This document shows positions 44,881 through 53,182 of a DNA stretch of 64,000 bases, in pieces. The notes beneath the pieces are model-generated. The model was not told the origin of the DNA, ran no database searches, and saw only the letters and a program-made list of their open reading frames with translations. This DNA comes from Sphaerisporangium rhizosphaerae. Its GTDB lineage: Bacteria > Actinomycetota > Actinomycetes > Streptosporangiales > Streptosporangiaceae. The stretch is taken from NCBI RefSeq assembly GCF_042665155.1, contig NZ_JBHTCG010000007.1:62001-126000 (forward strand). Direction: 5' to 3'. How positions within the stretch are numbered: the first letter of the stretch is position 1; the number at the start of each line of letters is the position of its first letter. Position numbers and translations under genes: made by a program.

Positions 44881-45855
44881 ATGCGGCTCACCCCGCTTCT
44901 AGCCCGGCGCAGCGCCCTGGCGCTGCCGCTGGTCCTGCCGCTCTACGGCTGCTCCGACGAGAGGCCACCACTGCGACGGGTCGTGGTGGCGACCGGCGGC
45001 CAGGGCGGCGTGTACTACGAGCTGGGCCGGGCGCTGGCGCACCACCTGCACGACCAGTGGGGCTGCCAGACCGAGGTCCGCGCCACCGCCGCGTCGGTGG
45101 AGAACCTGCGACTGGTCGCCGACGGCGCGGCCGACGTCGCCTTCGCCAGCCTGGACTCGGTCGCCCTCGCGCTCCTCGGGCTGCCGCCGTTCCAGCGGCC
45201 GATGAAGATCTCCGCGCTCGCGCAGATCTACGACGACTACGTGCAGCTCATCAGCCTGCGCGGCACCTCCATCGACCACCTGTCCGACCTGGCCGGGCAC
45301 CATGTCAGCGCCGGGGCCCCGGGCTCGGGGACCGAGCTGGTCGCCGAGCGGGTGCTGGCCGTCGGCGGCTTCGCGCGCCCGAGCCTGGCCCGCCTGGGCG
45401 TCGCCGACTCGGTGCAGGCGCTGCTGGGCGGGCATATCCAGGCGTTCTTCTTCTCCGGCGGCCTGCCCACGCCGGCCATCGCCGGGCTGGCCGACCTGCG
45501 GCCCATCCACATCATCCCGCTCGGCGACCACGTCGAGATCCTGCAACGGCGCTACCAGGGCGTCTACGTCCGCAAGACGATCCCGTCGGTGACCTACCAC
45601 CTCAGCCAGGGCAGCGTCCCCACCGCCGGGATCCACAACCTGCTGGTGGTCAACGACCGCATGCCCCAGGCGGACGCGTACTGGCTGACCCGCGTGCTGT
45701 TCGAGGCGCGCGTGGAGTTCGCCGCGGCGCACGCCGAGGCACGGCACCTGCACCAGCGCACCGCCGTCTACACCGCGCCCGCTCCGCTGCACCCCGGCGC
45801 CGTCCGCTACTACCGCGAGGTCAAGCCGATGGCCGCCGCCACGACGGACGGGTGA
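44881..45855 (+). CDS. TAXI-family substrate-binding lipoprotein
   Basis: 324 residues. Signal peptide with a lipobox-like LYGC near residue 24 (Tyr at -2 is unusual). VVVATGGQGGVYYELGRALA, followed by TEVRATAASVENLRLVADG, is the TAXI signature for binding small carboxylates such as glutamate. No TRAP permease genes are present, so a transport role is unsupported; as third gene of a two-component operon it is more likely a ligand sensor that signals through the kinase. It also could belong functionally to the adjacent polyketide cluster. Confidence 0.87.
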   Translation: MRLTPLLARRSALALPLVLPLYGCSDERPPLRRVVVATGGQGGVYYELGRALAHHLHDQWGCQTEVRATAASVENLRLVADGAADVAFASLDSVALALLGLPPFQRPMKISALAQIYDDYVQLISLRGTSIDHLSDLAGHHVSAGAPGSGTELVAERVLAVGGFARPSLARLGVADSVQALLGGHIQAFFFSGGLPTPAIAGLADLRPIHIIPLGDHVEILQRRYQGVYVRKTIPSVTYHLSQGSVPTAGIHNLLVVNDRMPQADAYWLTRVLFEARVEFAAAHAEARHLHQRTAVYTAPAPLHPGAVRYYREVKPMAAATTDG

Positions 45856-45892
45856 ACGCGCACGGCCCCGGTCCGGCGCGCGGCAGAGCCAT

Positions 45893-45933
45893 GGCCCCGG
45901 TCCCGCGGGCGGCAGAGCCGCGGGACCGGGGCC
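45893..45933. terminator. Bidirectional hairpin terminator
   Basis: Perfect 16-bp stem (GGCCCCGGTCCCGCGG with its complement) and 9-nt loop between the convergent TAXI lipoprotein and O-methyltransferase genes. It marks a likely left border of the polyketide cluster. Confidence 0.85.
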
Positions 45934-45984
45934 GCGCGCCCCGAAACGCCGGCCGTGAACGGGTCGGCCGCCGGTCGTGGGCGG

Positions 45985-47031
45985 TCAGTCGCGGGCGGCC
46001 ACGAAGACCGTGTCGTCGCCGATGGTGTTGACGCGCACCGAGTAGGCCACCCGGTACCCCGCCTTCTCCGCCCAGTCGCGGATCTCCGCCACCGTGTACT
46101 CCGAGCCGCCCTCGCGGACCAGCCGCACGTTGAGGCTGGTGAGCAGCGGGTGCGGGTCGGTGCGCTCCTCGTCGATCATCTGGTCGTAGACCACCAGGCA
46201 GCCGCCGGGGCGGGTGGCGCGGAAGGCCTTGTCGATGACCATCTGCCGCACCTCCACCGGCCAGTCGTGCAGGACGTGCCCGATGACGACGACGTCGGTC
46301 TCCGGCAGGTCGTCGGTGAAGAAGTCGCCGGGGTGGAAGTCCACCCGGTCGGCCACGCCGAGCCCCGCCACGTGCTCCTCGAAGTGCGGGCGCAGCGCCG
46401 GCAGGTCGAACACCCCGCCCCGCAAATGCGGGTGGCGGCCGACGATCTGCGCGGCGACGTTGCCGCGCGCGCCGCCGACGTCGATGAAGGCCCGGTGGCG
46501 CCCCCAGTCCACGCACCGCGCGACCTCGCGCCCGCAGAAGCCGTTGTGCGCGTCCATGTGGCCCATGAACTCCCGCGTGGCCGCCGCGTCGTTGTACAGC
46601 CGCGCCATCGCGCCCTTGTCGGCCAGACCGGCCGACTTCGGGCGGCCGTCGCGCAGCGCCTCGGTGAGCGACCCCCACATCGTGTAGTGGTGGCGCGCGC
46701 TCTTGGCGACGGTGCCGCCGATGTACTCCGGCGTGCCCGGCACCAGGAGCCTGGCCGTCGCCGGCGCGTTGGAGTACGCGCCCTCGCCGTCGCGCAGCAG
46801 CAGGCCGAGCCCGACGAGAGCGTCGAGGAAGTCGGCGGCCATGCGGGGATGCAGCCCGAGCCGCTCGCGGATCCGCGGCAGCGTCGCGGGGGCCTCCGCG
46901 AGCACCTCGAACAGCCCGAGCTCCACGGCGCTGTGGAGGGTCCTGGCCGCGGTGTAGGCGGTGTTGAGCCGGACGATCGCGGTGGCCGCCGCGACGTCGC
47001 TGCTGGGCGGGGCCGGGGGAGTCGTCGTCAT
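45985..47031 (-). CDS. SAM-dependent O-methyltransferase
   Basis: 348 residues. N-terminal dimerisation/helical domain (about 15-105; VELGLFEVLAEAP, FLDALVGLGLL) and Rossmann domain with motif I FIDVGGARGNVAAQI, DVVVIGHVLHDW and GGCLVVYDQMI, the PF00891 layout of DnrK/RdmB-type polyketide methyltransferases. It likely methylates a phenolic oxygen of the aromatic polyketide. AAAGAGG precedes ATG 47031. It follows the P450 gene by 29 bp in one operon. Confidence 0.92.
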   Translation of the reverse strand: MTTTPPAPPSSDVAAATAIVRLNTAYTAARTLHSAVELGLFEVLAEAPATLPRIRERLGLHPRMAADFLDALVGLGLLLRDGEGAYSNAPATARLLVPGTPEYIGGTVAKSARHHYTMWGSLTEALRDGRPKSAGLADKGAMARLYNDAAATREFMGHMDAHNGFCGREVARCVDWGRHRAFIDVGGARGNVAAQIVGRHPHLRGGVFDLPALRPHFEEHVAGLGVADRVDFHPGDFFTDDLPETDVVVIGHVLHDWPVEVRQMVIDKAFRATRPGGCLVVYDQMIDEERTDPHPLLTSLNVRLVREGGSEYTVAEIRDWAEKAGYRVAYSVRVNTIGDDTVFVAARD

Positions 47032-47060
47032 CGGTGCCTCTTTCGATCGATGTCGCGGTG

Positions 47061-48278
47061 TCAGGGCTGGGGGATGAACGTCACGGGCAGGGCTTCCAGG
47101 CCGCGCACCACCTTGTTCGGCTGCCAGCGCGGCTCGCCGGCCAGGCGCAGCCCGGGAAGCCGGCGCAGCACGGTGGCGAGCACGATCCGCGTTTCCAGCC
47201 GCGCCAGCGGAGCGCCCAGGCAGCGGTGGATGCCGTGCGAGAAGCCCAGGTGCGGGTTGGGGGAGCGGGTGATGTCGAACCGGTCGGGGTCGGCGAACAC
47301 CCGCGGGTCCCTGTTGGCCGACTGGAAGGAGGTGATCAGCAGGTCCCCCTGCCCGATGGGGACCCCGTCCACGATCAGGTCCCGCTCGGCCACCCACGTG
47401 ACGCCGCTGACGACCGGCTCGTACCGCAGCGCCTCCTCCACCGCCCCCGGCAGCAGGTCCGGCCGCTCGCGCAGCAGGTCGAGCTGGGAGGGGGCGGCCA
47501 GCAGCGCGTGCACGGCGCTCGCGAGGAACCAGATCGTGGTGGCGAAGCCGTTGACCAGCAGGGTGAGCAGCATCCGCAGCAACTCGTCCTCGCTGAGCCG
47601 GTCCTGGCCGTCGCGGGCGGCGATGAGCGCGCTGGTCATGTCGGCGCCCGGCCGGGCGCGCTTGGCGGCGACCAGCTCGGTGAGGTACTCCCAGGACTCC
47701 GCGAAGGACCGGTCGCGGCCCTCCGGCGACTCCCCGTAGAGGAACCCGGCGGTGCGCCGCCGCACCTCTCCGTGCTCGTCCTCGGGCACCCCCAGCATCT
47801 CGGCGGTCACCGCGACCGGCAACGGGCCGGTCAGCTCGGCGATCAGGTCGGCCTCACCCCGCGCGGCGAAGCCGTCCACCAGGTCGTCGGCGACGCGCTG
47901 CACCCGCGCGCGCATCCCCTCGATCCTGCCGGTGGAGAACCCCTGCTGGACCAGGGCGCGCAGGCGGGTGTGGTCGGGCGGCGCGCTGTTGAGCGAAGGA
48001 GGCTCGCCCTCCTCCACCGGCTTGACCACCTTTCCCTCGGTGACCAGCGCGCGGACCGCGGCGTGCCGCAGCACCAGCCACGTCGGCACGTCCGGCAGGA
48101 AGGGATGCGGGATGGACGCCACCGCGTCGGACTCGCGCAGCCGCGCCAGCACCGGGTAAGGGTCGGCCTGGAACCCCGGCGCGTACGGGACGAGCGGCGC
48201 CGGCGGCTCCGCGCCGGGCGGCTCCGCGAGGGTGAGGGGCGCGGGGGGAACGGCGGCCGTGAGGGCGTTTCCGTCCAT
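47061..48278 (-). CDS. Cytochrome P450 of the polyketide cluster
   Basis: 405 residues. Heme motif FSHGIHRCLG with Cys353, ExxR in EEALRYEP, and a PERF-like DRFDI region. The I-helix reads VNGFATT: the Thr is kept but the usual acidic residue before it is Ala. This points to altered proton delivery or an unusual reaction. It is divergent from the glycosyltransferase across a region that holds a SARP-type operator. The family tailors aromatic polyketides by hydroxylation or coupling; the exact reaction is unknown. Confidence 0.9.
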   Translation of the reverse strand: MDGNALTAAVPPAPLTLAEPPGAEPPAPLVPYAPGFQADPYPVLARLRESDAVASIPHPFLPDVPTWLVLRHAAVRALVTEGKVVKPVEEGEPPSLNSAPPDHTRLRALVQQGFSTGRIEGMRARVQRVADDLVDGFAARGEADLIAELTGPLPVAVTAEMLGVPEDEHGEVRRRTAGFLYGESPEGRDRSFAESWEYLTELVAAKRARPGADMTSALIAARDGQDRLSEDELLRMLLTLLVNGFATTIWFLASAVHALLAAPSQLDLLRERPDLLPGAVEEALRYEPVVSGVTWVAERDLIVDGVPIGQGDLLITSFQSANRDPRVFADPDRFDITRSPNPHLGFSHGIHRCLGAPLARLETRIVLATVLRRLPGLRLAGEPRWQPNKVVRGLEALPVTFIPQP

Positions 48279-48367
48279 GTCTGGCTCCGAACGTGGGGGG
48301 ACGTCAGAGCATCGATTAAGGCTTCGTCTTCTCGAGGGGTGGACGAGAACGGTCGGAAACAGGCTGC

Positions 48368-48396
48368 TCGACCGCTGTTCGACCGGCGCTCGATGC
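48368..48396. promoter_or_regulatory. SARP operator: three heptamers at 11-bp spacing
   Basis: TCGACCG (48368), TCGACCG (48379) and TCGATGC (48390) recur at exactly 11 bp with 4-nt spacers, the pattern bound by SARP activators. The last copy ends 54 bp before the glycosyltransferase ATG and lies 90 bp upstream of the divergent P450 start. Confidence 0.75.
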
Positions 48397-48450
48397 GGCG
48401 CCGGGAGCATTTCGCTCGGCCTGTCCACGGATCCGAGAAGGGCGACGAGC

Positions 48451-49689
48451 ATGCGCCTGCTTTTCACCACCTTCCCCGAGCGCCCGCACTTCTACCCGAT
48501 GGTGCCTCTCGCCTGGGCCTGCATGGCCGCCGGCCACGAGGTCAGGATGGTCAGCACCCCCTCGCTCGCCGAGACCACCACGCGGGCCGGGCTGCCGGCC
48601 GTCGAGGTCGGCCACGATCTCGACCTGGCGGCCATGCTCGCCCGCGGCGACTTCGCGCCCAAGCGCGACGTCCAGGCGGGCACCCCCGAGGAGCAGCAGC
48701 GGGCGGCGTGGTCGGGCATGCTGGAGAACCTCGCCAACATGCAGTTCGCCATGTGCGAGGCCATGGTGGACGACATGGTCGCCTACGCCCGGTCCTGGCG
48801 CCCCGACGTCATCGTGCACGACCCGGTGACCTTCGCCGGGCCGGTGACCGGGCAGGTCCTGGACGTGCCCACCGTCGCCCACATGTTCGGCTCGCCCGGG
48901 TTGCTGCGCATCGAGATGAAGGACCTCGGCAGCGAGCCGCTTCCCGGCTTCCTGAGGCTGTTCGAGCGCTTCGGCGTGGAACCGCGCGTGAACCCCACCG
49001 AGTGGATCGACCCCTGCCCGCCGTCCCTGCGGCTGTCGGAGGACCTCGCCATCCGCCCGGCCCCCACCTCGCTGAACCGCTACCAGGAGCGCTTCGTCCC
49101 CTACAACGGCCCCGGCTCCTCCCCGGACTGGCTCTTCCAGAACACCGGGCGGCCCCGCGTCTGCGTCACCTGGGGCACGACGCAGGAGCGCATCATGGGC
49201 GAGAGCGTGAGCGACCTGGTCCGCCGCGTGGTCGGCGTCGTCGCCTCGTTCGACGTCGAGGTCGTCTTCGCCGGCTCGGCCGAGCTGCGCCGCGACCTCG
49301 GCGACCTGCCGGACAACGTGCGCATGGTGGAGTGGGTGCCGCTGCACATGCTGCTGCCGACCTGCGCCGCCATCGTCCACCAGGGCGGCGCGGGCACGAC
49401 GCTGACCTCGGCCGCGAACGCGGTGCCCCAGCTCGGCATCACCGAGGTGCCCGAGCCGCGCATCAGCATCGAGCAGCTCGCGGCCACCGGGGCCGGGCAC
49501 CACCTGTTCCCCGCCGACGCCACCGCCGACCGGGTGCGCGAGATCGTCGGCGGCCTGCTCGGCGACCCCGCCTACGGCGAGGCGGCGCGCGCCGTCCAGG
49601 ACGACATCCGCCGGCAGCCGGCGCCCGCCGAGCTGGTGCCGGTCCTCGAGAAGCTCGCCGGGGTGGATCCCGGCGCGGGAGCGCGATGA
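48451..49689 (+). CDS. Glycosyltransferase, GT1 (macrolide/aromatic polyketide type)
   Basis: 412 residues. GT-B fold: acceptor half RLLFTTFPERPHFYPMVPL, HDPVTFAG; donor half VCVTWGTTQ, EWVPLHMLLPTCAAIVHQGGAGTTL, the nucleotide-sugar signature. Such enzymes transfer a deoxysugar from dTDP to the polyketide. Related enzymes (DesVII, AknS) sometimes need a P450-like helper; the neighbouring P450 has a complete heme motif, so this is not clearly a helper pair. ATG 48451 follows GAGAAGG. The stop overlaps the next start (ATGA). Confidence 0.93.
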   Translation: MRLLFTTFPERPHFYPMVPLAWACMAAGHEVRMVSTPSLAETTTRAGLPAVEVGHDLDLAAMLARGDFAPKRDVQAGTPEEQQRAAWSGMLENLANMQFAMCEAMVDDMVAYARSWRPDVIVHDPVTFAGPVTGQVLDVPTVAHMFGSPGLLRIEMKDLGSEPLPGFLRLFERFGVEPRVNPTEWIDPCPPSLRLSEDLAIRPAPTSLNRYQERFVPYNGPGSSPDWLFQNTGRPRVCVTWGTTQERIMGESVSDLVRRVVGVVASFDVEVVFAGSAELRRDLGDLPDNVRMVEWVPLHMLLPTCAAIVHQGGAGTTLTSAANAVPQLGITEVPEPRISIEQLAATGAGHHLFPADATADRVREIVGGLLGDPAYGEAARAVQDDIRRQPAPAELVPVLEKLAGVDPGAGAR

Positions 49690-50765
49690 AGGCCCCGATG
49701 AAGGCCCTGGTGCTCGCCGGCGGCCACGGCACCCGGCTGCGGCCGATCACCAACACCTCGGCCAAGCAGCTCGTGCCCATCGCCAACAAGCCGGTGCTGT
49801 TCTACGGCCTGGAGGCGCTGCGCGACGCGGGCGTCCGCGAGGCCGGCGTCATCGTCGGGGACACCGCCGCCGAGGTCAGGGCGGCGGTGGGCGACGGCTC
49901 GCGCTTCGGGCTGCACGTCACCTACATCCCCCAGCACGCGCCGCTCGGCCTCGCGCACTGCGTGCTGATCGCCCGCGACTTCCTGGGCGACGACGACTTC
50001 GTGGTGTACCTGGGGGACAACTTCATCGTCGACGGCATCGCCGAGTTCGTCGGCGACTTCCGGCGCTCGCGCCCGGACGCCGGCATCCTGCTCACCAAGG
50101 TCCCCGACCCGAGCGGCTTCGGCGTCGCCGAGCTGGACCCGGCGGGCCGGGTCGTCGGCGTCGCCGAGAAGCCCGAGCACCCGGTCAGCGACCTGGCGAT
50201 CGTCGGGGTGTACCTGTTCACGCCGCGCGTGCACGAGGCCGTGCGCGCGCTCACGCCCAGCGCACGCGGCGAACTGGAGATCACCGACGCGCTGCGCCTG
50301 CTCATCGACCAGGGCGCCGACGTGCGCTCGCACGTCATCTCCGGCTACTGGAAGGACACCGGGCGGGTCGAGGACATGCTCGAGTGCAACCGGATGGTCC
50401 TGGAGACCGCCGAGCACCGCCTCGCCGGCCGCGTGTGCGGCGACACCAAGGTGATCGGCCGGGTGGTGGTCGAGGAGGGCGCGGAGGTCAGCCGGTCCCA
50501 CCTGGTCGGCCCGCTCGTCATCGGCGCCGGCGCCCGGGTGCGTGACAGCTACGTCGGCCCGTTCACCTCGATCGGCGCGGACTGCCGGCTGTCGGACACC
50601 GAGATCGAGTACTCGATCGTCATGGAGCGGTCGGTCATCCGCGGCGTGCGCCGCATCCAGGACTCGCTGGTCGGCAAGGACGTGACCGTCGCGCCCGCCG
50701 AGTACGCGCCCAAGGCGCACCGTCTGGTCCTGGGCGACCACAGCCGCGTGCACCTGGACCGCTGA
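49686..50765 (+). CDS. rmlA: Glucose-1-phosphate thymidylyltransferase (long form)
   Basis: 359 residues, the long StrD-like form with a C-terminal left-handed helix tail (about 250-345). LVLAGGHGTRLRPIT and the YLGDNF, GYWKDTG motifs are present. It makes dTDP-glucose, first step of deoxysugar supply for the glycosyltransferase encoded just upstream (4-bp overlap). Confidence 0.94.
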   Translation: MKAPMKALVLAGGHGTRLRPITNTSAKQLVPIANKPVLFYGLEALRDAGVREAGVIVGDTAAEVRAAVGDGSRFGLHVTYIPQHAPLGLAHCVLIARDFLGDDDFVVYLGDNFIVDGIAEFVGDFRRSRPDAGILLTKVPDPSGFGVAELDPAGRVVGVAEKPEHPVSDLAIVGVYLFTPRVHEAVRALTPSARGELEITDALRLLIDQGADVRSHVISGYWKDTGRVEDMLECNRMVLETAEHRLAGRVCGDTKVIGRVVVEEGAEVSRSHLVGPLVIGAGARVRDSYVGPFTSIGADCRLSDTEIEYSIVMERSVIRGVRRIQDSLVGKDVTVAPAEYAPKAHRLVLGDHSRVHLDR

Positions 50766-50770
50766 CCGCC

Positions 50771-50798
50771 GGGCCCGGCCGCCCTCCCGGCCGAGGCC
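50771..50798. terminator. Candidate terminator between convergent rmlA and rmlB
   Basis: An imperfect GC-rich hairpin (GGGCCCGGCCG with a near complement, 6-nt loop) occupies the 40-bp gap. Confidence 0.5.
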
Positions 50799-50805
50799 CG
50801 GCCCC

Positions 50806-51804
50806 TCAGGTGCCCGGCTCGTGGACCGGGCGGCGGCCGAGCAGCGGCTCCCACCACGCCCGGTTGTCGCGGTACCACCGGACCGTCTCCCGCACCCCCG
50901 GCTCGAACGGCACCTCGGGCCGCCAGCCCAGCTCCCGCCGGATCCGGCCGGAGTCCAGCAGGTAGCGCCGATCATGCCCGGGACGGTCAGGGACGATCGT
51001 CTTCAGCTCCGCGGGCAGGCCCAGTTCGTCGAGCACCAGGTCGGCCAGGCGCTCGACGCTGGCCTCGTCGCCGGTGCCCACGTGGTAGGCACGCCCGTCC
51101 CGGCCCTGGCTCAGAATGGCGTCGATCGCCCGGCAGTGGTCCTCCACGTGGATCCACTCGCGCCGGTTGCCGGTCGAGGCGTACATCGGCAGCGGCTCGC
51201 CGCGCAGCGCCTGGGTGGTGAACAGCGGCAGCACCTTCTCCGGGAACTGGTACGGGCCGTAGTTGTTCGCGCAGTGCGACAGCGTGACCGGCAGCCCGTA
51301 GGTCTCGTGGTAGGCCCGCACGGCGTGGTCGGCCCCCGCCTTGCTGGCGTTGTAGGGGGTGCGCGGGCGGTAGGGCGAGCGCTCGGTGAACGCCTCCGGC
51401 GAGTCCAGCGCCAGGTCCCCGTAGACCTCGCAGGTCGACACGTGGTGGAACCGGCGCAGGTCGGCGTCGCGGCAGGCGTCCAGCAGCGACTGGGTGCCAA
51501 GGACGTTGGTACGGAAGAACCGCCCCGGGTCCAGCACGGCCAGGCTGTTGTGCGACTCGGCGGCGAAGTTCACCACCACCTCGACGCGGTGCTCGCGCAG
51601 CAGCCGCGCGACCAGCTCCCTGTCGCCGATGTCGCCGCGCACGAAGACGATCTCCTCCGCGAGGCCGGCGAGGTTGCTCATGTCGCCGGCGTAGGTGAGG
51701 AGGTCGAGGGCGACGACCGCGTCCGACGGGTGCTCGCGCCGCCAGTACCGGGTGAAGTTGGCGCCGATGAAGCCCGCCGCGCCCGTGACCAGAAGAGTGC
51801 TCAT
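50806..51804 (-). CDS. rmlB: dTDP-glucose 4,6-dehydratase with altered catalytic site
   Basis: 332 residues. NAD-binding GAAGFIGANF, YNASKAGAD (Tyr151, Lys155), NNYGPYQFPEK and REWIHVEDHC identify RmlB. In the usual STDEVYG triad the Asp is Cys here: Thr124-Cys125-Glu126. The ESHVDRS motif is also changed, to ESHNS. Some antibiotic-cluster dehydratases are believed to carry the same variant, so activity may be kept. It should convert dTDP-glucose to the 4-keto-6-deoxy sugar. ATG 51804 has a ribosome site very close to it. Confidence 0.9.
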   Translation of the reverse strand: MSTLLVTGAAGFIGANFTRYWRREHPSDAVVALDLLTYAGDMSNLAGLAEEIVFVRGDIGDRELVARLLREHRVEVVVNFAAESHNSLAVLDPGRFFRTNVLGTQSLLDACRDADLRRFHHVSTCEVYGDLALDSPEAFTERSPYRPRTPYNASKAGADHAVRAYHETYGLPVTLSHCANNYGPYQFPEKVLPLFTTQALRGEPLPMYASTGNRREWIHVEDHCRAIDAILSQGRDGRAYHVGTGDEASVERLADLVLDELGLPAELKTIVPDRPGHDRRYLLDSGRIRRELGWRPEVPFEPGVRETVRWYRDNRAWWEPLLGRRPVHEPGT

Positions 51805-51852
51805 GCTCCCATGCTCGCCCACGCCGCTCGACTCCGGCCGGAGCCGCGACGA

Positions 51853-51926
51853 CCAGGACACCACGTGTCCTGGAACGGTGCTCCGGCGACCGGAAAGCCC
51901 TCTGTCCTGGGATGGTGCTCCGGCGG
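51853..51926. promoter_or_regulatory. Palindromic operator and direct repeat upstream of rmlB
   Basis: CCAGGACAC and GTGTCCTGG form a perfect 9+9 inverted repeat with a 3-nt centre (51853-51873). The right arm starts a 22-bp element, GTCCTGGAACGGTGCTCCGG, which recurs about 39 bp later with two changes. This symmetric site in the 192-bp gap between the SDR and rmlB genes suggests a TetR-like repressor separate from the SARP circuit. Confidence 0.55.
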
Positions 51927-51996
51927 GCGGGCGCGGCGGTGCCCGGCGCGGCGGCAGGGGCCGGGCGCCGGGCTGGGGTGGGTGCGGTCGCGGCGG

Positions 51997-52746
51997 TCAG
52001 ATGATGAGCGCGCCGCCGCAGGCGGGCACGAAGGCCCCCGTGACGTACGCCGTGTCGTCCCCGGCGAGCGCGGCGACGGCCCGCGCCACGTCCTCGGGTT
52101 CCCCGATGCGCTGCATCGGGATGAGCGCGGCCTGCTTCTGCAGCTTGTCCTGCGGGATCTGGTCGGAGGCCTGGGTGCGGGTGATGCCGGCGATCACCGT
52201 GTTCACCCGGACGCCGTGCCGGGCCTCGGTGCGCGCCAGCACCTTCGCGGCCAGCTCCATCGCCGCCTTCGCCGCGCCGTGCGTGATCGACATCGGCCAC
52301 GGGTCGCGGGCGATCAGCGCCGAGATGAACACCACCGACCCGCCGCCGCGCTCCACCATCCCGGGCACGAACGCCTGCACGGGGAGCATGGTCGCCCGGA
52401 TCTGCCCGCTGACGACGCTCGCGAGCGCCTCGACGTCCACCTCCAGAGGCAGCGCGCGCACCTTCTCGTCGAAGCCGTGCGCGTTCAGCACCAGGATGTC
52501 CACCGGACCGAGCCCGGCCTCGGTCTGCGCGGCCATCTCGCGCACCGCGCCGGCGTCGGTGACGTCGGCCCGCACGGCAAGGGCGCGCCCGCCCGCCGCC
52601 GTGATCTCCTTGACGACCTGCTCGGCGGCGTCGGCGGAGTCGCGGTGGTTGACCGCCACGGCGGCGCCGCGCGCCGCGAGCTCCCGCGCGATCGCCGCGC
52701 CGATTCCCCTGCTGGATCCGGTGACCAGAGCGACCTTCCCATCCAT
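51997..52746 (-). CDS. Short-chain dehydrogenase-like protein with His replacing catalytic Tyr
   Basis: 249 residues. Rossmann start MDGKVALVTGSSRGIGAA, DVTD and Ser142 in FISALI are normal. The YxxxK catalytic pair reads HGAAK: His156 and Lys160. The NNAG motif is NAHG. Loss of the Tyr proton donor means classical ketoreduction is doubtful. C-terminus GAFVPACGGALII is SDR-like. It is next to rmlB on the same strand and may be a polyketide reductase/dehydratase variant or a non-redox helper. Confidence 0.85.
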   Translation of the reverse strand: MDGKVALVTGSSRGIGAAIARELAARGAAVAVNHRDSADAAEQVVKEITAAGGRALAVRADVTDAGAVREMAAQTEAGLGPVDILVLNAHGFDEKVRALPLEVDVEALASVVSGQIRATMLPVQAFVPGMVERGGGSVVFISALIARDPWPMSITHGAAKAAMELAAKVLARTEARHGVRVNTVIAGITRTQASDQIPQDKLQKQAALIPMQRIGEPEDVARAVAALAGDDTAYVTGAFVPACGGALII

Positions 52747-52825
52747 CAGACCCTCCTGAGGGGACCGTCGCCTTTGAGCGACAGGGGAATCGGGAGCGGG
52801 AGGGCCGCCAAGGCCCGAGCGTGCT

Positions 52826-52837
52826 CTGACCGGTCAG
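52826..52837. promoter_or_regulatory. 12-bp palindrome upstream of the SDR gene
   Basis: CTGACCGGTCAG is self-complementary and lies 80 bp upstream of the SDR start. Possible operator; short enough to be chance. Confidence 0.3.
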
Positions 52838-52900
52838 GTCTGCGCATCAGAGTTCTCCGTTCATCGTATGTTGGATAGATGACGCTGATATAAGGATCGT

Positions 52901-53182
52901 GTGACTCGTCAGGCGCGCACCTCCCCCGGCGCGGCCTACGACCTCGGACGCCTGTTGGTCAAGGCGCACCCGAATGACTCGCCGTCGTATGTGGCCAACC
53001 AGTCCGAGGGCGTCACCTCCCGCCGCCTGCGCGGCGAGTTTCCGCACCTGCGCTCCCGGTTGCCCACGCTGTGGTCACGGTCGTTCTTCGTGGCCACGGC
53101 TGGCGCGGTGTCCGCTGAGACGGTGCGGCGCTACATCGAAACGCAGTACGAGCGCACCCCCAAGGGGCGCGGTCGTGCGTAG
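52901..53182 (+). pseudogene. TnpA (Y1 transposase), N-terminally truncated
   Basis: 93 residues. EGVTSRRLRGEFPHLRSRLP, TLWSRSFFVATAGAVS and VRRYIETQYE match the C-terminal third of IS200 TnpA, with the catalytic Tyr in YIETQ. The N-terminal part with the metal-binding HUH motif is gone, replaced by unrelated sequence before SPSYVANQ. Catalysis is impossible alone. Confidence 0.82.

Noticed and set aside
47061..48278. P450-like glycosyltransferase helper (DnrQ/AknT type)
   Set aside because: Those helpers lack the heme Cys; here the FSHGIHRCLG motif is complete.
47034..49685. Upstream extension of the rmlA frame to over 1200 codons
   Set aside because: The conserved protein begins at MKAPMKALVLAGGHG; the extension is a shadow of the P450 and glycosyltransferase genes.
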